NCBI GenBank assembly: GCA_035762545.1
Contig: DASTOM010000011.1
Location: 62,001-126,000 of the forward strand
DNA from: JANQRA01 sp035762545
Lineage (GTDB): Bacteria; Actinomycetota; Acidimicrobiia; Spongiisociales; ZC4RG35
Reading direction: 5' to 3'
Length of the DNA: 64,000 bases
Position numbers and translations under genes: made by a program. Shown piece by piece: positions 39,390-48,455 of this stretch. Each line of letters begins with the position of its first letter. Position 1 is the stretch's first letter. Below the pieces are notes generated by a model. That model did no database searches and was not told the DNA's origin. It was given only the letters and a program-made list of their open reading frames with translations.

Positions 39390-42116
39390 TCACTCAGAGG
39401 CCATTCTCCTCAACACGTAGTGAAGGATGCCTCCGTTGCGGAGGTATTCGACTTCGATCGGGGTGTCCACCCGAGCGACGGTGTTGAACTCGACCACCGA
39501 TCCGTCCAGTTTCGTTGCGGTGGCCTTCACCACCTGGCGGGGGACGAGTGAGTCGTCGACTTCGATGTTGAACGACTCGGTTCCGTCCAATCCGAGCGTC
39601 CCCGCGTCTTCGCCTGCTACGAAGTTGAGCGGGAGGACGCCCATCATCACCAGGTTGGATCGATGGATTCTCTCGAACGACTTCGTGATCACCGCCTTGA
39701 CGCCGAGTAGGAAGGTGCCCTTCGCTGCCCAGTCACGGGACGAACCCATGCCGTAGTCGATTCCTCCGAGAACCACGAGTGGCGTCCCCTGCTCCTTGTA
39801 CGACATGGCGGCGTCGTAGATCGACTTGACGGTGCCGTCGGTGAAGTCGGTCGTCCAGCCTCCCTCGGTTCCCGGCGCGAGATGGTTGCGCACCCGAATG
39901 TTTGCGAAGGTGCCCCTCGTCATCACCCGGTCGTTTCCCCGTCGCGAGCCGTAGCTGTTGAACATCGCCGGCTGCACGCCGGCTTCGACCAGGAACCGAC
40001 CGGCGGGCGAGTCGATGGCGATCGACCCTGCAGGGCTGATGTGGTCGGTGGTAACCGAGTCACCCAGCTTGGCAAGAACCCTCGCTCCGACGATCGGCTC
40101 GATGGGCCGGATCTCGGACGTGAGATCGGTGAAGAAAGGCGGCTCCTGAACGTAGGTCGACTCCGGGTTCCAGTGATAGAGGTCAGACTCCGAGGTCGAG
40201 ATGCTCCGCCACTCGTCGGACCCGGTGAAGACGTCGCTGTACTTGTCGACGAACTGACTCTGACGGACGTTGGCAGCGACGATGCTGTTGATCTCGTCCT
40301 GAGTCGGCCATATGTCACGGAGATAGACAGGCATGCCATCGGAGTCCGCACCGATCGGCTCGTTGATCGGGTCCCAGTCGACCGTCCCGGCCAGCGCGTA
40401 GGCAACCACCAGCGGGGGTGACGCCAGGTAGTTCGCCCGAACGTCCGGGGAGATCCGCCCTTCGAAGTTCCGGTTTCCCGAGAGGACTGCCGCTGACACC
40501 AGGTCGTCTGCGTTGATGCCTGCCGAGATCGGTTCGGGGAGCGGACCTGAGTTCCCGATACAGGTCGTGCATCCGTATCCGACCACACCGAAACCGAGGC
40601 TCTCCAGGTCTTCGAGCAGACCCGACTCGGTCAGGTATTCGGTGACCACCTTCGATCCTGGCGCCAGAGAGGACTTCACCCATGGCTGACGTTCGAGCCC
40701 GAGTTTCCGTGCTTTGCGGGCGACCAGACCGGCGGCGACCATGACGTCGGGATTCGAGGTGTTGGTGCACGACGTGATGGCGGCGATGACCACGTGGCCG
40801 TCCTTCAGCTCGAATGTCTCACCGTCGTATGTGACCATCGTCTCGGAAGGCGCTTCCAGTGTCTCTTGGGGGGTGCCGCCCTCGCCCTCCCAGCTGACGA
40901 CTGTCGAAGTCTGCGCCCCACCGTTCTTTCCGAACGTGTTGGTCAGGTCGGACTGCCACTGCTGTCTCATGGCAGCGAGCTCGATCCGGTCCTGCGGTCG
41001 TTTTGGCCCTGCCAGCGAGGGCTGGACGGTGCCCATGTCCAGTTCGAGGTTGGCGCTGTAGGTGATCACGTGGGAGTCGTCGCGCCACATCCCCTGGAGC
41101 TTGTAGTACTGCTCGACGGTGTCGATGAGCTTGTCTTCACGGCCCGTCAGCCGGAGGTACTTGAGGGTCTGATCGTCGACCGGGAAGAACCCGACGGTGG
41201 CGCCGTATTCCGGGGCCATGTTGGCGATGGTGGCCCGGTTGGCCAGCGGCATGTCTTCCAGGCCGGGCCCGTAGAACTCGACGAACTTGCCGACGACGCC
41301 GTGCTCGCGCAGCATCTCGGTGACTCTGAGGACCAGGTCGGTGGCCGTTGCGCCTTCCGGAAGCTTGCCGGTCAGCCGGAAGCCCACGACCTCGGGGAGG
41401 AGCATGTAGATCGGCTGGCCGACCATGGCCGCCTCCGCCTCGATGCCGCCGACGCCCCAGCCGACGACTCCCAGTCCGTTGATCATCGTGGTGTGGGAGT
41501 CGGTCCCGACCAGGCTGTCGGGGTACAGGTGAATGCCGTCGTCCCACACCACCTTGGCGAGGTACTCCAGGTTGACCTGATGGACGATGCCGGTGGCGGG
41601 GGGAACGACGCGGAAGTTGGCGAAGGCCGACTGGCCCCACTTCAGGAACTCGTAGCGCTCTTGGTTTCGCTCGAACTCTTTGGTCGAGTTGATGATCAAC
41701 GCGTCCGGTCGGGCGAACGCGTCGACCTGGACCGAGTGGTCGATGACGAGGTCCGCCGGGATGAGCGGATTGACCTTCTGGGCTGAACCCTCGTCACCGG
41801 TCATCCTCACGATCGCCGCTCTCATCGCGGCCAGGTCGACCACCGCAGGGACGCCCGTGAAGTCCTGGAGCACGACACGCCCGGGGATGAACGGGATCTC
41901 CACTTCGGCGACTTTGGTGGCGTCGTAGGCGGCGATCTCCCGGACGTCCGTTTCGGTGACGGTGAGGCCGTCGAGGTTGCGCAGGGCGGATTCGAGGAGG
42001 ACCTTTATCGAATAGGGGAGCCGTTCGACGCCCTCGATCGCGTCGAGGCGGGCAATCTCGCGTGCCCCGAGAGGAGTCTCGAGAGTGGCACGAGCCCCGA
42101 ATGGGTCGTTGGACAT
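39390..42116 (-). CDS. acnA: aconitate hydratase
   Basis: A 908-aa aconitase A, the TCA-cycle enzyme that isomerises citrate to isocitrate with a 4Fe-4S cluster. The cluster cysteines are in ITSCTNTSNP and GCTTCIGNSGPL. The C-terminal swivel domain shows VLGGIDYGMGSSRDWAAKG and FERIHRSNLVMMGVLPL. Length matches the family at about 900. ATG at 42116. It is downstream of, and on the same strand as, the Fe-S-type regulator at 42260, separated by 143 bp that may hold its promoter. Control by Fe-S status would make sense but is inferred. Confidence 0.95.
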   Translation of the reverse strand: MSNDPFGARATLETPLGAREIARLDAIEGVERLPYSIKVLLESALRNLDGLTVTETDVREIAAYDATKVAEVEIPFIPGRVVLQDFTGVPAVVDLAAMRAAIVRMTGDEGSAQKVNPLIPADLVIDHSVQVDAFARPDALIINSTKEFERNQERYEFLKWGQSAFANFRVVPPATGIVHQVNLEYLAKVVWDDGIHLYPDSLVGTDSHTTMINGLGVVGWGVGGIEAEAAMVGQPIYMLLPEVVGFRLTGKLPEGATATDLVLRVTEMLREHGVVGKFVEFYGPGLEDMPLANRATIANMAPEYGATVGFFPVDDQTLKYLRLTGREDKLIDTVEQYYKLQGMWRDDSHVITYSANLELDMGTVQPSLAGPKRPQDRIELAAMRQQWQSDLTNTFGKNGGAQTSTVVSWEGEGGTPQETLEAPSETMVTYDGETFELKDGHVVIAAITSCTNTSNPDVMVAAGLVARKARKLGLERQPWVKSSLAPGSKVVTEYLTESGLLEDLESLGFGVVGYGCTTCIGNSGPLPEPISAGINADDLVSAAVLSGNRNFEGRISPDVRANYLASPPLVVAYALAGTVDWDPINEPIGADSDGMPVYLRDIWPTQDEINSIVAANVRQSQFVDKYSDVFTGSDEWRSISTSESDLYHWNPESTYVQEPPFFTDLTSEIRPIEPIVGARVLAKLGDSVTTDHISPAGSIAIDSPAGRFLVEAGVQPAMFNSYGSRRGNDRVMTRGTFANIRVRNHLAPGTEGGWTTDFTDGTVKSIYDAAMSYKEQGTPLVVLGGIDYGMGSSRDWAAKGTFLLGVKAVITKSFERIHRSNLVMMGVLPLNFVAGEDAGTLGLDGTESFNIEVDDSLVPRQVVKATATKLDGSVVEFNTVARVDTPIEVEYLRNGGILHYVLRRMASE

Positions 42117-42259
42117 TTCAGCCTTTCAAATGAGTCTGATCAGTCCTCTGAGCCTAACGAAGCACACCCTGTTCACCATCTCGTCAGGTCGCGAAACAAC
42201 GAGCAGCCTTCGCGTTTTCAGTCCTAATGCGTTCTCACAGAACGGTATGGCGCCCCGGC

Positions 42260-42967
42260 TCAGCGACCGATGGTGACCGGGACCTGGGTGACGCAGTCGT
42301 CGTCGAGGGCCTGGTGAGGGAAGACGACCGGGTTGCAGGGCACCGATAGGGCGCCGAACAGTCCAGCGACGATCCCCCTGTCCAGAGAGCAGATGACGTC
42401 GGGATGGTTGGTCGCCGTCTCCCCGAAAGGGCAATGTGAGGTGAGGAGGCGCTGGCCCTCGACGTCGGGATCGACCGAGAAACCGAGCCCGGTCATGGCA
42501 CTGGCCACGGCCTGGACCGCTTCGTCGTACCCGGGGTCGTCGGGCGCCCCGATCTCGGTGGCGAGTTCCTTGCCGTAGGCACGTCCCACCTTCTCGGCGA
42601 CTTCTGAAACATTCGGCGGATCGAGCTCGGCGATCACCTTGAACAGCATCTCGGTGAGCATCTCGAACCGACGTGGAGCAAAGTGAACACTGACCTCTTT
42701 GTTGGTCGGCTCGTAGGTCTTGGCCGGGCGACCGGCGCCCGGGCCACCGGTTCGCCGCAGATGGCTCACTCTCAGGTAACCGTCATCGGCGAGTCGATCG
42801 AGATGATGCCGGGCCACGTTCGGGTGGATGTCGAACAACTCGGCCACCTTCGAAGTCGTCATCGGGTCGGGTGACTCGCGAACCGCGATGTAGATGGCAC
42901 GCCGGGTCGGGTCACCGAGCGACGAGGTGAGATCAGAGATGCGGCTATCGAGTGTGCTTGTGTCCAT
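42260..42967 (-). CDS. SufR/ArsR-like winged-helix regulator with cysteine cluster
   Basis: A 235-aa regulator. The N-terminal winged helix (about 10-75) reads LGDPTRRAIYIAV, then TTSKVAELFDIHPNVARHHLDRLADDGYL. The C-terminal part has four cysteines: C179 (SHCPFGE), C193 (VICSLDRG), C211 and C225. That fits the SufR-like group, which bind a 4Fe-4S cluster and repress Fe-S biogenesis genes. ATG at 42967. It is divergent from mrp with a perfect palindrome between them, and upstream of aconitase, supporting an iron-sulfur role. The cluster itself is inferred. Confidence 0.8.
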   Translation of the reverse strand: MDTSTLDSRISDLTSSLGDPTRRAIYIAVRESPDPMTTSKVAELFDIHPNVARHHLDRLADDGYLRVSHLRRTGGPGAGRPAKTYEPTNKEVSVHFAPRRFEMLTEMLFKVIAELDPPNVSEVAEKVGRAYGKELATEIGAPDDPGYDEAVQAVASAMTGLGFSVDPDVEGQRLLTSHCPFGETATNHPDVICSLDRGIVAGLFGALSVPCNPVVFPHQALDDDCVTQVPVTIGR

Positions 42968-42986
42968 CTGAGGTACCGACAGCCCA

Positions 42987-42998
42987 AAACTATAGTTT
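42987..42998. promoter_or_regulatory. perfect 12-bp palindrome with -10-like hexamers on both strands
   Basis: AAACTATAGTTT sits between the divergent SufR-like gene (20 bp away) and mrp (40 bp away). It contains TATAGT on both strands, so it may be overlapping divergent -10 elements, an operator for the adjacent regulator, or both. Confidence 0.6.
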
Positions 42999-43037
42999 CA
43001 GAGAGTCTTCTATCCACTGTCGCCGTAGGGGAATCAG

Positions 43038-44120
43038 ATGGCTGACCAAACTGAATTGCATGATGCTGTCGCGTCCATCGAGTCACCGCTGTTCGTCGGT
43101 CGCACTCTCGGTGAGCTCGGGCTCGTCAAGGACGTCAGCAGGAAGCTGACTGGCAAGGTCAAGGTCGACCTTCTCCTCCCCGACGACACACCACCTCCGG
43201 CTCTGAACGATCGTCTCCAAGAGGCACTGTCTCCTTTCACCACCTCGGCCGACGTGAACGTCGAAGTGATGAGTGACGAAGCCGTTCAGAGCTGGATCGA
43301 CGACCTCAAGGCCAAGGCCGGCCCCGGTATCGGCGAGCCCGGCTCGGCCACCCGAACCATCGCCGTCTCGTCGGGCAAGGGTGGGGTGGGCAAGTCGTCG
43401 ATATCGGCGAATCTCGCCGTTGCCCTGGCACGCGGCGGACGCACGGTGGGGATCGTGGATGGAGACATCTGGGGTTTTTCGATCCCCTCGATGTTGGGGA
43501 TCGTCAACCCACCGATCATGGTCGGCGACATGATCGTGCCCCCCGTGGCCCATCGGGTGAAGGTCATGTCCATGGACTACTTCGTCGGCGACGACAAGGC
43601 AGTGATATGGAGGGGGCCCATGTTGCACAAAGCGATCGAGCAGTTCCTCAAAGATGTCTTCTGGGACGACCTGGACTTCCTGGTCGTCGACATGCCGCCG
43701 GGCACGGGCGACATCGCCATCTCGATGTCCCAGTTCCTGCCCCGGGCCCAGGTCCTGCTGGCCACGACCCCACAGCCGACCGCACAGCGGGTGGCCCGCC
43801 GCGCCGCCCTCATGGCCGCAGAAGTCGACCAGGACGTGATCGGAGTCGTCGAGAACATGTCCTGGTTCACTGGCGACGACGGCAAGCGATACGAACTGTT
43901 TGGTAGTGGTGGTGGCCAGGCTCTGGCTGACGAGTTGGGCGTCGACCTCATGGCTCGCATTCCCCTCGTTCCCGCCATGGGCCGTGGTGCCGATGAAGGC
44001 CACCCGGTCGCCGTAGCTGCTCCCGGCTCCGAGGCGGAGGCGGCGTTCGATCAGCTGGCCACTGCCGTCATCGACAAGAAGCCACGTATCAGAACGAACC
44101 CGGCCCTGGTGATCAAGTGA
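43038..44120 (+). CDS. mrp: Mrp/ApbC family Fe-S cluster carrier ATPase
   Basis: A 360-aa P-loop ATPase. The N-terminal MIP18-like (DUF59) domain (about 6-90) is followed by the deviant Walker A SSGKGGVGKSS (111-121), the switch I-type VDGDIWGFSIPSMLG and VVDMPPGTGDI. Mrp proteins carry and deliver 4Fe-4S clusters. The C-terminal CxxC found in many ApbC proteins is absent here (NMSWFTGDDGKRYELFG), as in other actinobacterial Mrp proteins. ATG at 43038. The next gene overlaps its stop by 4 bp. It shares a control region with the SufR-like regulator. Confidence 0.9.
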   Translation: MADQTELHDAVASIESPLFVGRTLGELGLVKDVSRKLTGKVKVDLLLPDDTPPPALNDRLQEALSPFTTSADVNVEVMSDEAVQSWIDDLKAKAGPGIGEPGSATRTIAVSSGKGGVGKSSISANLAVALARGGRTVGIVDGDIWGFSIPSMLGIVNPPIMVGDMIVPPVAHRVKVMSMDYFVGDDKAVIWRGPMLHKAIEQFLKDVFWDDLDFLVVDMPPGTGDIAISMSQFLPRAQVLLATTPQPTAQRVARRAALMAAEVDQDVIGVVENMSWFTGDDGKRYELFGSGGGQALADELGVDLMARIPLVPAMGRGADEGHPVAVAAPGSEAEAAFDQLATAVIDKKPRIRTNPALVIK

Positions 44121-45004
44121 CCGCACGCGGGACCACCCAGTCCTCCCTTGGCTGGGCATTCGGAATCTGCCTTTCCGTCCTCTTCGTCTCGCTTTGGGGG
44201 CGTGCCGTCGTTGTGGACACCGAGACCCTCGGTGAGTCGCTGGCGCCCCTGGGCCGCTCTGAGGTGGTCGTGGACTACGTGACCGACTGGATGGGCGACG
44301 AGCTAGTGGCCTCCGGTGTCCCCACCGATGTCGTCGACCCGGCGATCGACCGGTTCATGGAGTCGTCAGCGGTGACCAGTGCCGTGGACGGCCTGGTCGC
44401 CGAAGTGGTCGTGGCCGCAGCGTCACCCGATCCGGCCGGGTCGAATGTCGACGTGCGCTCTCATCTGGCGCCGGCGGTCCCCGAGGTGGCGCAGGGGTTG
44501 GAGGACCTCGGCTATGGATTCACCAGGTCCCAGGTACAGGGTGTGGTCGAAGACCTCGATCCAATCGTCATCCGACAGCCCGGCCAAAGTGCCCTGGTGG
44601 GCCCCAACTCGCCAACTGCGGCCCGCCTCGGCATCGCCTCGCTCATAGCAACGATTGGGCTCACGGTCTTTGGGAGCGTCTACATCCGGCTGTCCGAGGA
44701 TCGGGTGACGGCTCTGCGCAGACTGCTCAATCGAGTTGCCGTCAGCGGACTCAGCTTTGCCGTTCTGCTCCGTCTCGGAGCCTGGGTCGTAGATCCCGCC
44801 GGCGGACGGGCTCCGGTGCCGGAGACATTGGCAAACCTCGCCGCTTCGAAGTGGTTGACGCCGCTTCAGGTCGGGCTCGTGGCCGCGGTGGTGGCGGCGG
44901 TCGTCTACGTGGTGCGACGATCGGTCACACCGGGGGGAGGGTCCCCGTCACCAAGCGAGCAACCCACACCGACACCAGCGCCACAGCAGTCACGGCCAGC
45001 GTGA
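44117..45004 (+). CDS. membrane protein of unknown function
   Basis: A 295-aa protein with an N-terminal hydrophobic helix (about 10-31), a roughly 130-residue extracytoplasmic region rich in acidic residues and valine, and three C-terminal helices (about 172-193, 208-224, 250-268). A Pro/Thr/Ser/Gln tail follows. GTG at 44117 overlaps the mrp stop. I recognise no family. The convergent DUF2752 gene overlaps its last 80 bp, which encode only the low-complexity tail. Confidence 0.7.
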   Translation: MTARGTTQSSLGWAFGICLSVLFVSLWGRAVVVDTETLGESLAPLGRSEVVVDYVTDWMGDELVASGVPTDVVDPAIDRFMESSAVTSAVDGLVAEVVVAAASPDPAGSNVDVRSHLAPAVPEVAQGLEDLGYGFTRSQVQGVVEDLDPIVIRQPGQSALVGPNSPTAARLGIASLIATIGLTVFGSVYIRLSEDRVTALRRLLNRVAVSGLSFAVLLRLGAWVVDPAGGRAPVPETLANLAASKWLTPLQVGLVAAVVAAVVYVVRRSVTPGGGSPSPSEQPTPTPAPQQSRPA

Positions 45005-45311
45005 TCGTGATGGTCCGGTTCCCCGCCGGACGCACCAGCCCTGCTCTCTGAAGCACGAACCAGATCCAACCGACCACCAGCTGGGCCAGGATCAGCGGGA
45101 CCAAGGGGTGGTAGGCGACGGCGCCACTGATGTCCCCTTTTATCAACGTCGAGGCAGCCCGGGTCATCCCGCATCCCGGACACGCCGTGCCGGTGCAAAG
45201 AGCCCACGGGCAGATGGTCGGACCGTCCTCGGAGGGTGTGAAGATGGCGAGGCCGAGAGCACCCAGGAATGGGGCGGCGATGATCAGTCGGTCACGCCAG
45301 GTCGTGCTCAT
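44925..45311 (-). CDS. DUF2752 membrane protein
   Basis: A 128-aa protein with three hydrophobic segments and the DUF2752 signature: CPWALCTGTACPGCGMTRA, followed by GDISGAVAYHPL. The cysteine-rich motif is conserved in a family of unknown function. ATG at 45311. The 3' end overlaps the 3' end of the convergent membrane-protein gene by 80 bp, an unusually long convergent overlap. Both frames appear real, because the family motif here and the membrane helices there lie outside the overlap. Confidence 0.85.
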   Translation of the reverse strand: MSTTWRDRLIIAAPFLGALGLAIFTPSEDGPTICPWALCTGTACPGCGMTRAASTLIKGDISGAVAYHPLVPLILAQLVVGWIWFVLQRAGLVRPAGNRTITITLAVTAVALVSVWVARLVTGTLPPV

Positions 45312-45333
45312 AGTCGCCTGAGACTACGCCTCG

Positions 45334-46605
45334 TCACATCCCGAACTTGTCAAGGGTTCGGTACAGATATGAAGCCGGGGTCAGGAACCAGGCCTTACCG
45401 GTGTAGTAGAAGCGCCCGTTGTGAACGACTTCGCTGTAGACACTGGGTGGATCCTCTCCGAGCAGCATTCCTGCCAGCTCGTACCCGAGCTGACAGGCCA
45501 GGCCCACGCCGTGGCCGGCATAGCCGAGGGCATACCAGGCACCGTCGATCCGACCGATGTGTGGAGTCAGGTCGAAGGGGACTCCGAGCTTTCCTCCCCA
45601 GACGTGGCTCAGCGGCACCTCTTCGAGCTGGGGCCAAAACGTGACAAGGGCTTTGCGGAGGTCCCCGGCCGACTCGCCCAGATGCAGGTTGGTGTGCAGG
45701 CTGCGTCGGCCTCCGAGGAGGATGCGATTGTCGTGGGTGCGACGCATGTAGTTGAGGAGACGTCTCTTGGTGTAGGTCATCGACCCTTTCGGAAAGATGG
45801 CATCGGCGCCCTCCTCGGTGAGCGGCTCGGTGACGATGATGTAAGAGCCGATGGGGACGACCAGCCTGGCCAACTCCTTCGATGGGTGACGTGTGGTGTA
45901 TCCGTTCGTGGCCAGGATCACATCGCCTGCCTTGACCGTTCCCTTCGAGGTGACAACCGTCATACCCACCCCGGTCTTGTCCAGCGCGGTCGCCTCGCAG
46001 TGGTCGACGAGGGTCGCCCCTGAGTCGCGTACCGCTCGAGCAAGACCGAACACCAACCGGGCGGGATGTACCCCGAAACCCTCCGGCTCGAAGAGTGCCA
46101 CGTCGAACTGGTCGCCGCCGACAATCGAGCCGATGTCACGGGCGTCCACAACCTCCCATTGGACGCCGAATTTCTCCTTGTACCAGGCGACCGTGTGGTC
46201 GAACTTCTTCAGAGCCTTGGCGCCGTGACCGAGAGCCGCCATGCCCCCGTCGTGGATGAGCGCGTCGATCCCGGGTCGGGTGGCGTAGTCCCGGACGAGC
46301 TCGATCGAACGCACGGTCGAGGCCCACATCTCGTGGCCGATCCGGGGCCCGTAGGTGGCATATACCGAGTCGACGCCAGCCTTGACGTCGGGCGAGACCA
46401 TGCCTCCATTGATCGCTGAGGCGCCTCCGGCGATCTCACCGGCATCGATGACCGTGACCGTGCGACCGGCCCCGGAGAGTCGCAGGGCCGCAGACAAGCC
46501 GGTGAGACCGGAGCCAACGACGAGATAGTCGGTCTCCGTCGGGAGGTCGGATGTCAGCCCCTCCGGCCGGGGGTGGTCTTCCACCCAGAAGGGCGTTTGC
46601 TTCAC
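45334..46605 (-). CDS. FAD-dependent amine/amino-acid oxidase (DAO family, PuuB-like)
   Basis: A 423-aa flavoprotein of the D-amino-acid oxidase family. The N-terminal WVEDHPRPEG is like that of gamma-glutamylputrescine oxidases, the FAD-binding motif is VVGSGLTGLSAALRLSGAG (about 30-48), and the C-terminal IDGAWYALGYAGHGVGLACQLG closes the FAD site. ATG at 46605 overlaps the stop of the aminotransferase gene, so the two are co-translated. With that gene, the PotABCD importer and the agmatinase, a role in polyamine or related amine degradation is likely. Sarcosine- or glycine-type substrates cannot be excluded. Confidence 0.8.
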   Translation of the reverse strand: MKQTPFWVEDHPRPEGLTSDLPTETDYLVVGSGLTGLSAALRLSGAGRTVTVIDAGEIAGGASAINGGMVSPDVKAGVDSVYATYGPRIGHEMWASTVRSIELVRDYATRPGIDALIHDGGMAALGHGAKALKKFDHTVAWYKEKFGVQWEVVDARDIGSIVGGDQFDVALFEPEGFGVHPARLVFGLARAVRDSGATLVDHCEATALDKTGVGMTVVTSKGTVKAGDVILATNGYTTRHPSKELARLVVPIGSYIIVTEPLTEEGADAIFPKGSMTYTKRRLLNYMRRTHDNRILLGGRRSLHTNLHLGESAGDLRKALVTFWPQLEEVPLSHVWGGKLGVPFDLTPHIGRIDGAWYALGYAGHGVGLACQLGYELAGMLLGEDPPSVYSEVVHNGRFYYTGKAWFLTPASYLYRTLDKFGM

Positions 46606-47840
46606 AAGTTGCGCAGTCCTGCCTCGAACAGCGAAGCCATCTCGCCGACCTGATCCGTGGTCATGATCAGAGGGGGGGACACCTGGAGCCCGCCACCGCC
46701 GACGGCACGGGTCAGCACACCTGCCTCACGGCACGCCGTTGCGGCCCGGGCGGGGAGAGTCTCGTCTTCGCCGATCTCGAGTTGGATGGCGGCCAGGGCT
46801 CCGACGCCCCGTCGAATACTGGCGACCACGTCGAGCTCCTCGAGGGGCAAGAGAGCCTGGTAGATCTCGTCCTCCAGGGCCGCGGCCCGATCGAGAAGAC
46901 CCTCACGCTGGATGATGTCCATCACGACGAGCCCCGCGACACATGCTGTCGAGTGGCCCGAATACGTGTACCCGTGCCGGAAGATGAGACCCGGGGTGTC
47001 GAAGAACGGCGCAGCGATGTGGGAGGCGGCGATGACTCCTCCGAGCGGCGCGTACCCGCAGGTGACACCCTTGGCAAAGGTGATGAGATCGGGCTCGAGA
47101 CCGAACTTGTTGGCGGCGAACCAGTCGCCGACACGTCCGAAACCGGTGATGACCTCATCGGAGATGTAGAGCCCTCCGGCCTGCCGGATCGCCTCTCGAA
47201 CCGCTCCCAGGTAGTCGGTGGTGACCGGGCGGATGCCGCCGGCCCCGATCACGGCCTCAACGAAGATGCCGGCTATGCGATCCGCACCGGCGTGGTCGAT
47301 CGCCTTCTCAACGGCCTCTGCGTCGTCGTGGGGAACCACCACGATGTCTGAGACGAGGTCGCCGCCATATCCCACCCGATTCGGCTCCATCCCGCCCAGG
47401 GTCGTGCCGTAGGTGTGCATCCCGTGGTAGGCCCACTCCCTGGAGATGAACACGGTGCGATCTGGCTGTCCAATGGCGTTGAAGTAGCGGCGGGCGAGTT
47501 TCGCCGCGGTGTCCACCGCGTCCGATCCGCCCGATCCGAAGAAGACCTTGGAGTCGGGGTCGGGGGAGACCGCTGCGATCTGCGCGGCAAGCTCGAGTGT
47601 GGGGCGTGTCCCGTAGTCGATGAACGTGTGGAAAGCAGGCAGCTTGCGCGCCTGGGCATCCATCGCTTCGACGATCTCGTCCCGCCCGTATCCCACGTTC
47701 ATGTACCACAGCGATGCCGCGGCATCCAGGTAGCGCTTGTCGTTCTCGTCGTATACGTAGATGCCCTCACCGCGGTCGACGATGAATGGTGCGTGCTGCA
47801 CCTTGCTCATGTCGGCGAAGGGGTGCCAGAAAGATCCCAT
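46602..47840 (-). CDS. class III (omega) aminotransferase
   Basis: A 412-aa PLP enzyme of the omega-amino-acid/putrescine aminotransferase group. The N-terminus SFWHPFADM is typical of the subgroup, the PLP aspartate is D228 in ISDEVITGFGRVG and the Schiff-base lysine is K257 in FAKGVTCGYAPLGG. It probably moves the terminal amino group of a diamine, GABA or similar onto a keto acid. ATG at 47840 matches the family N-terminus; the longer frame runs through a repeat. Coupled to the oxidase gene by a 4-bp overlap. Confidence 0.85.
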   Translation of the reverse strand: MGSFWHPFADMSKVQHAPFIVDRGEGIYVYDENDKRYLDAAASLWYMNVGYGRDEIVEAMDAQARKLPAFHTFIDYGTRPTLELAAQIAAVSPDPDSKVFFGSGGSDAVDTAAKLARRYFNAIGQPDRTVFISREWAYHGMHTYGTTLGGMEPNRVGYGGDLVSDIVVVPHDDAEAVEKAIDHAGADRIAGIFVEAVIGAGGIRPVTTDYLGAVREAIRQAGGLYISDEVITGFGRVGDWFAANKFGLEPDLITFAKGVTCGYAPLGGVIAASHIAAPFFDTPGLIFRHGYTYSGHSTACVAGLVVMDIIQREGLLDRAAALEDEIYQALLPLEELDVVASIRRGVGALAAIQLEIGEDETLPARAATACREAGVLTRAVGGGGLQVSPPLIMTTDQVGEMASLFEAGLRNL

Positions 47841-47864
47841 GGGCCCGGAGCGTAACTGAGATGC

Positions 47865-47931
47865 GAACCCAGGGTTCGGGACGACGAGTCGCGTCAGGTG
47901 TTTCCCCACCAGGGTTGGGGAATCCGCTCAG
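47865..47931 (+). repeat. diverged, expanded repeat copy G
   Basis: Palindrome I is GAACCC-A-GGGTTC, perfect over 13 bp. About 25 bases later a CCCCA/TGGGG stem is followed by AATCCGCTCAGA, matching the tail of the 45-bp repeat. The order of modules is kept but the spacer is longer. It lies upstream of the aminotransferase start. Confidence 0.5.
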
Positions 47932-47952
47932 AGGTCCCTGGCCCGAAAACGG

Positions 47953-48444
47953 TCAGGACCGGGCCAGGATGTCTTCGATGACGTCTGACTTGGCGTCGGC
48001 GTAGTCCTGAACTGACTCCCAGGTATGTGTTGCCAGCTCTCGTTTCGTGCTCCCGTACAGAAGTCGGTCGCTTTCATCGGACCGAAGGTGGTCGCGGAAC
48101 CGGATCATCCGATCGATCTCGTCGGTGCCGTCTGAGAACACATGAAGGTTCACCTCATCATGCTTCCCCTTGAAGAGTCGGTGTTCGAACCAGTCCGGCT
48201 CGCGCAGCACGAAGCGGTAGCCGCTCTCCTCGAGATCGAGTGAGTAACTCGCCTCGTCGCTGGAGTCGCGGACGGCGAGCAAGATGTCGATGATCGGCTT
48301 GGCAGCAAGATCAGGCACCGATGTGGATCCGACATGCTCCAACAAGAGCACCCGGTGACCCAGCGCTCGCCGGATCCGGCCAGCCTCCTCCTGATATCGC
48401 AGCGGCCAGCGCGGGTCGTAAGGGAGGAGTTCGATCGCCGTCAT
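47953..48444 (-). CDS. GrpB family (UPF0157) nucleotidyltransferase-fold protein
   Basis: A 163-aa GrpB-family protein. The family core reads LLEHVGSTSVPDLAAKPIIDILLAV, with the GS-S-D-D pattern of a nucleotidyltransferase fold. FEHRLFKGKHDEVNLHVF and FRDHLRSDES are further family blocks. The activity is unknown. I prefer ATG at 48444 (MTAIELLPYDPRWP); a TTG at 48456 would overlap the divergent gene start codon. Only 11 bp separate the two divergent starts. Confidence 0.85.
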   Translation of the reverse strand: MTAIELLPYDPRWPLRYQEEAGRIRRALGHRVLLLEHVGSTSVPDLAAKPIIDILLAVRDSSDEASYSLDLEESGYRFVLREPDWFEHRLFKGKHDEVNLHVFSDGTDEIDRMIRFRDHLRSDESDRLLYGSTKRELATHTWESVQDYADAKSDVIEDILARS

Positions 48445-48455
48445 ACGATCATCCA

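Noticed and set aside
43038..44120. Missing CxxC in Mrp as a novelty
   Set aside because: Actinobacterial Mrp proteins commonly lack this motif, so the absence is not notable here.
46602..47909. Longer aminotransferase start at 47909
   Set aside because: The added 23 residues translate the repeat copy G; the family N-terminus SFWHPFADM begins right after the ATG at 47840.
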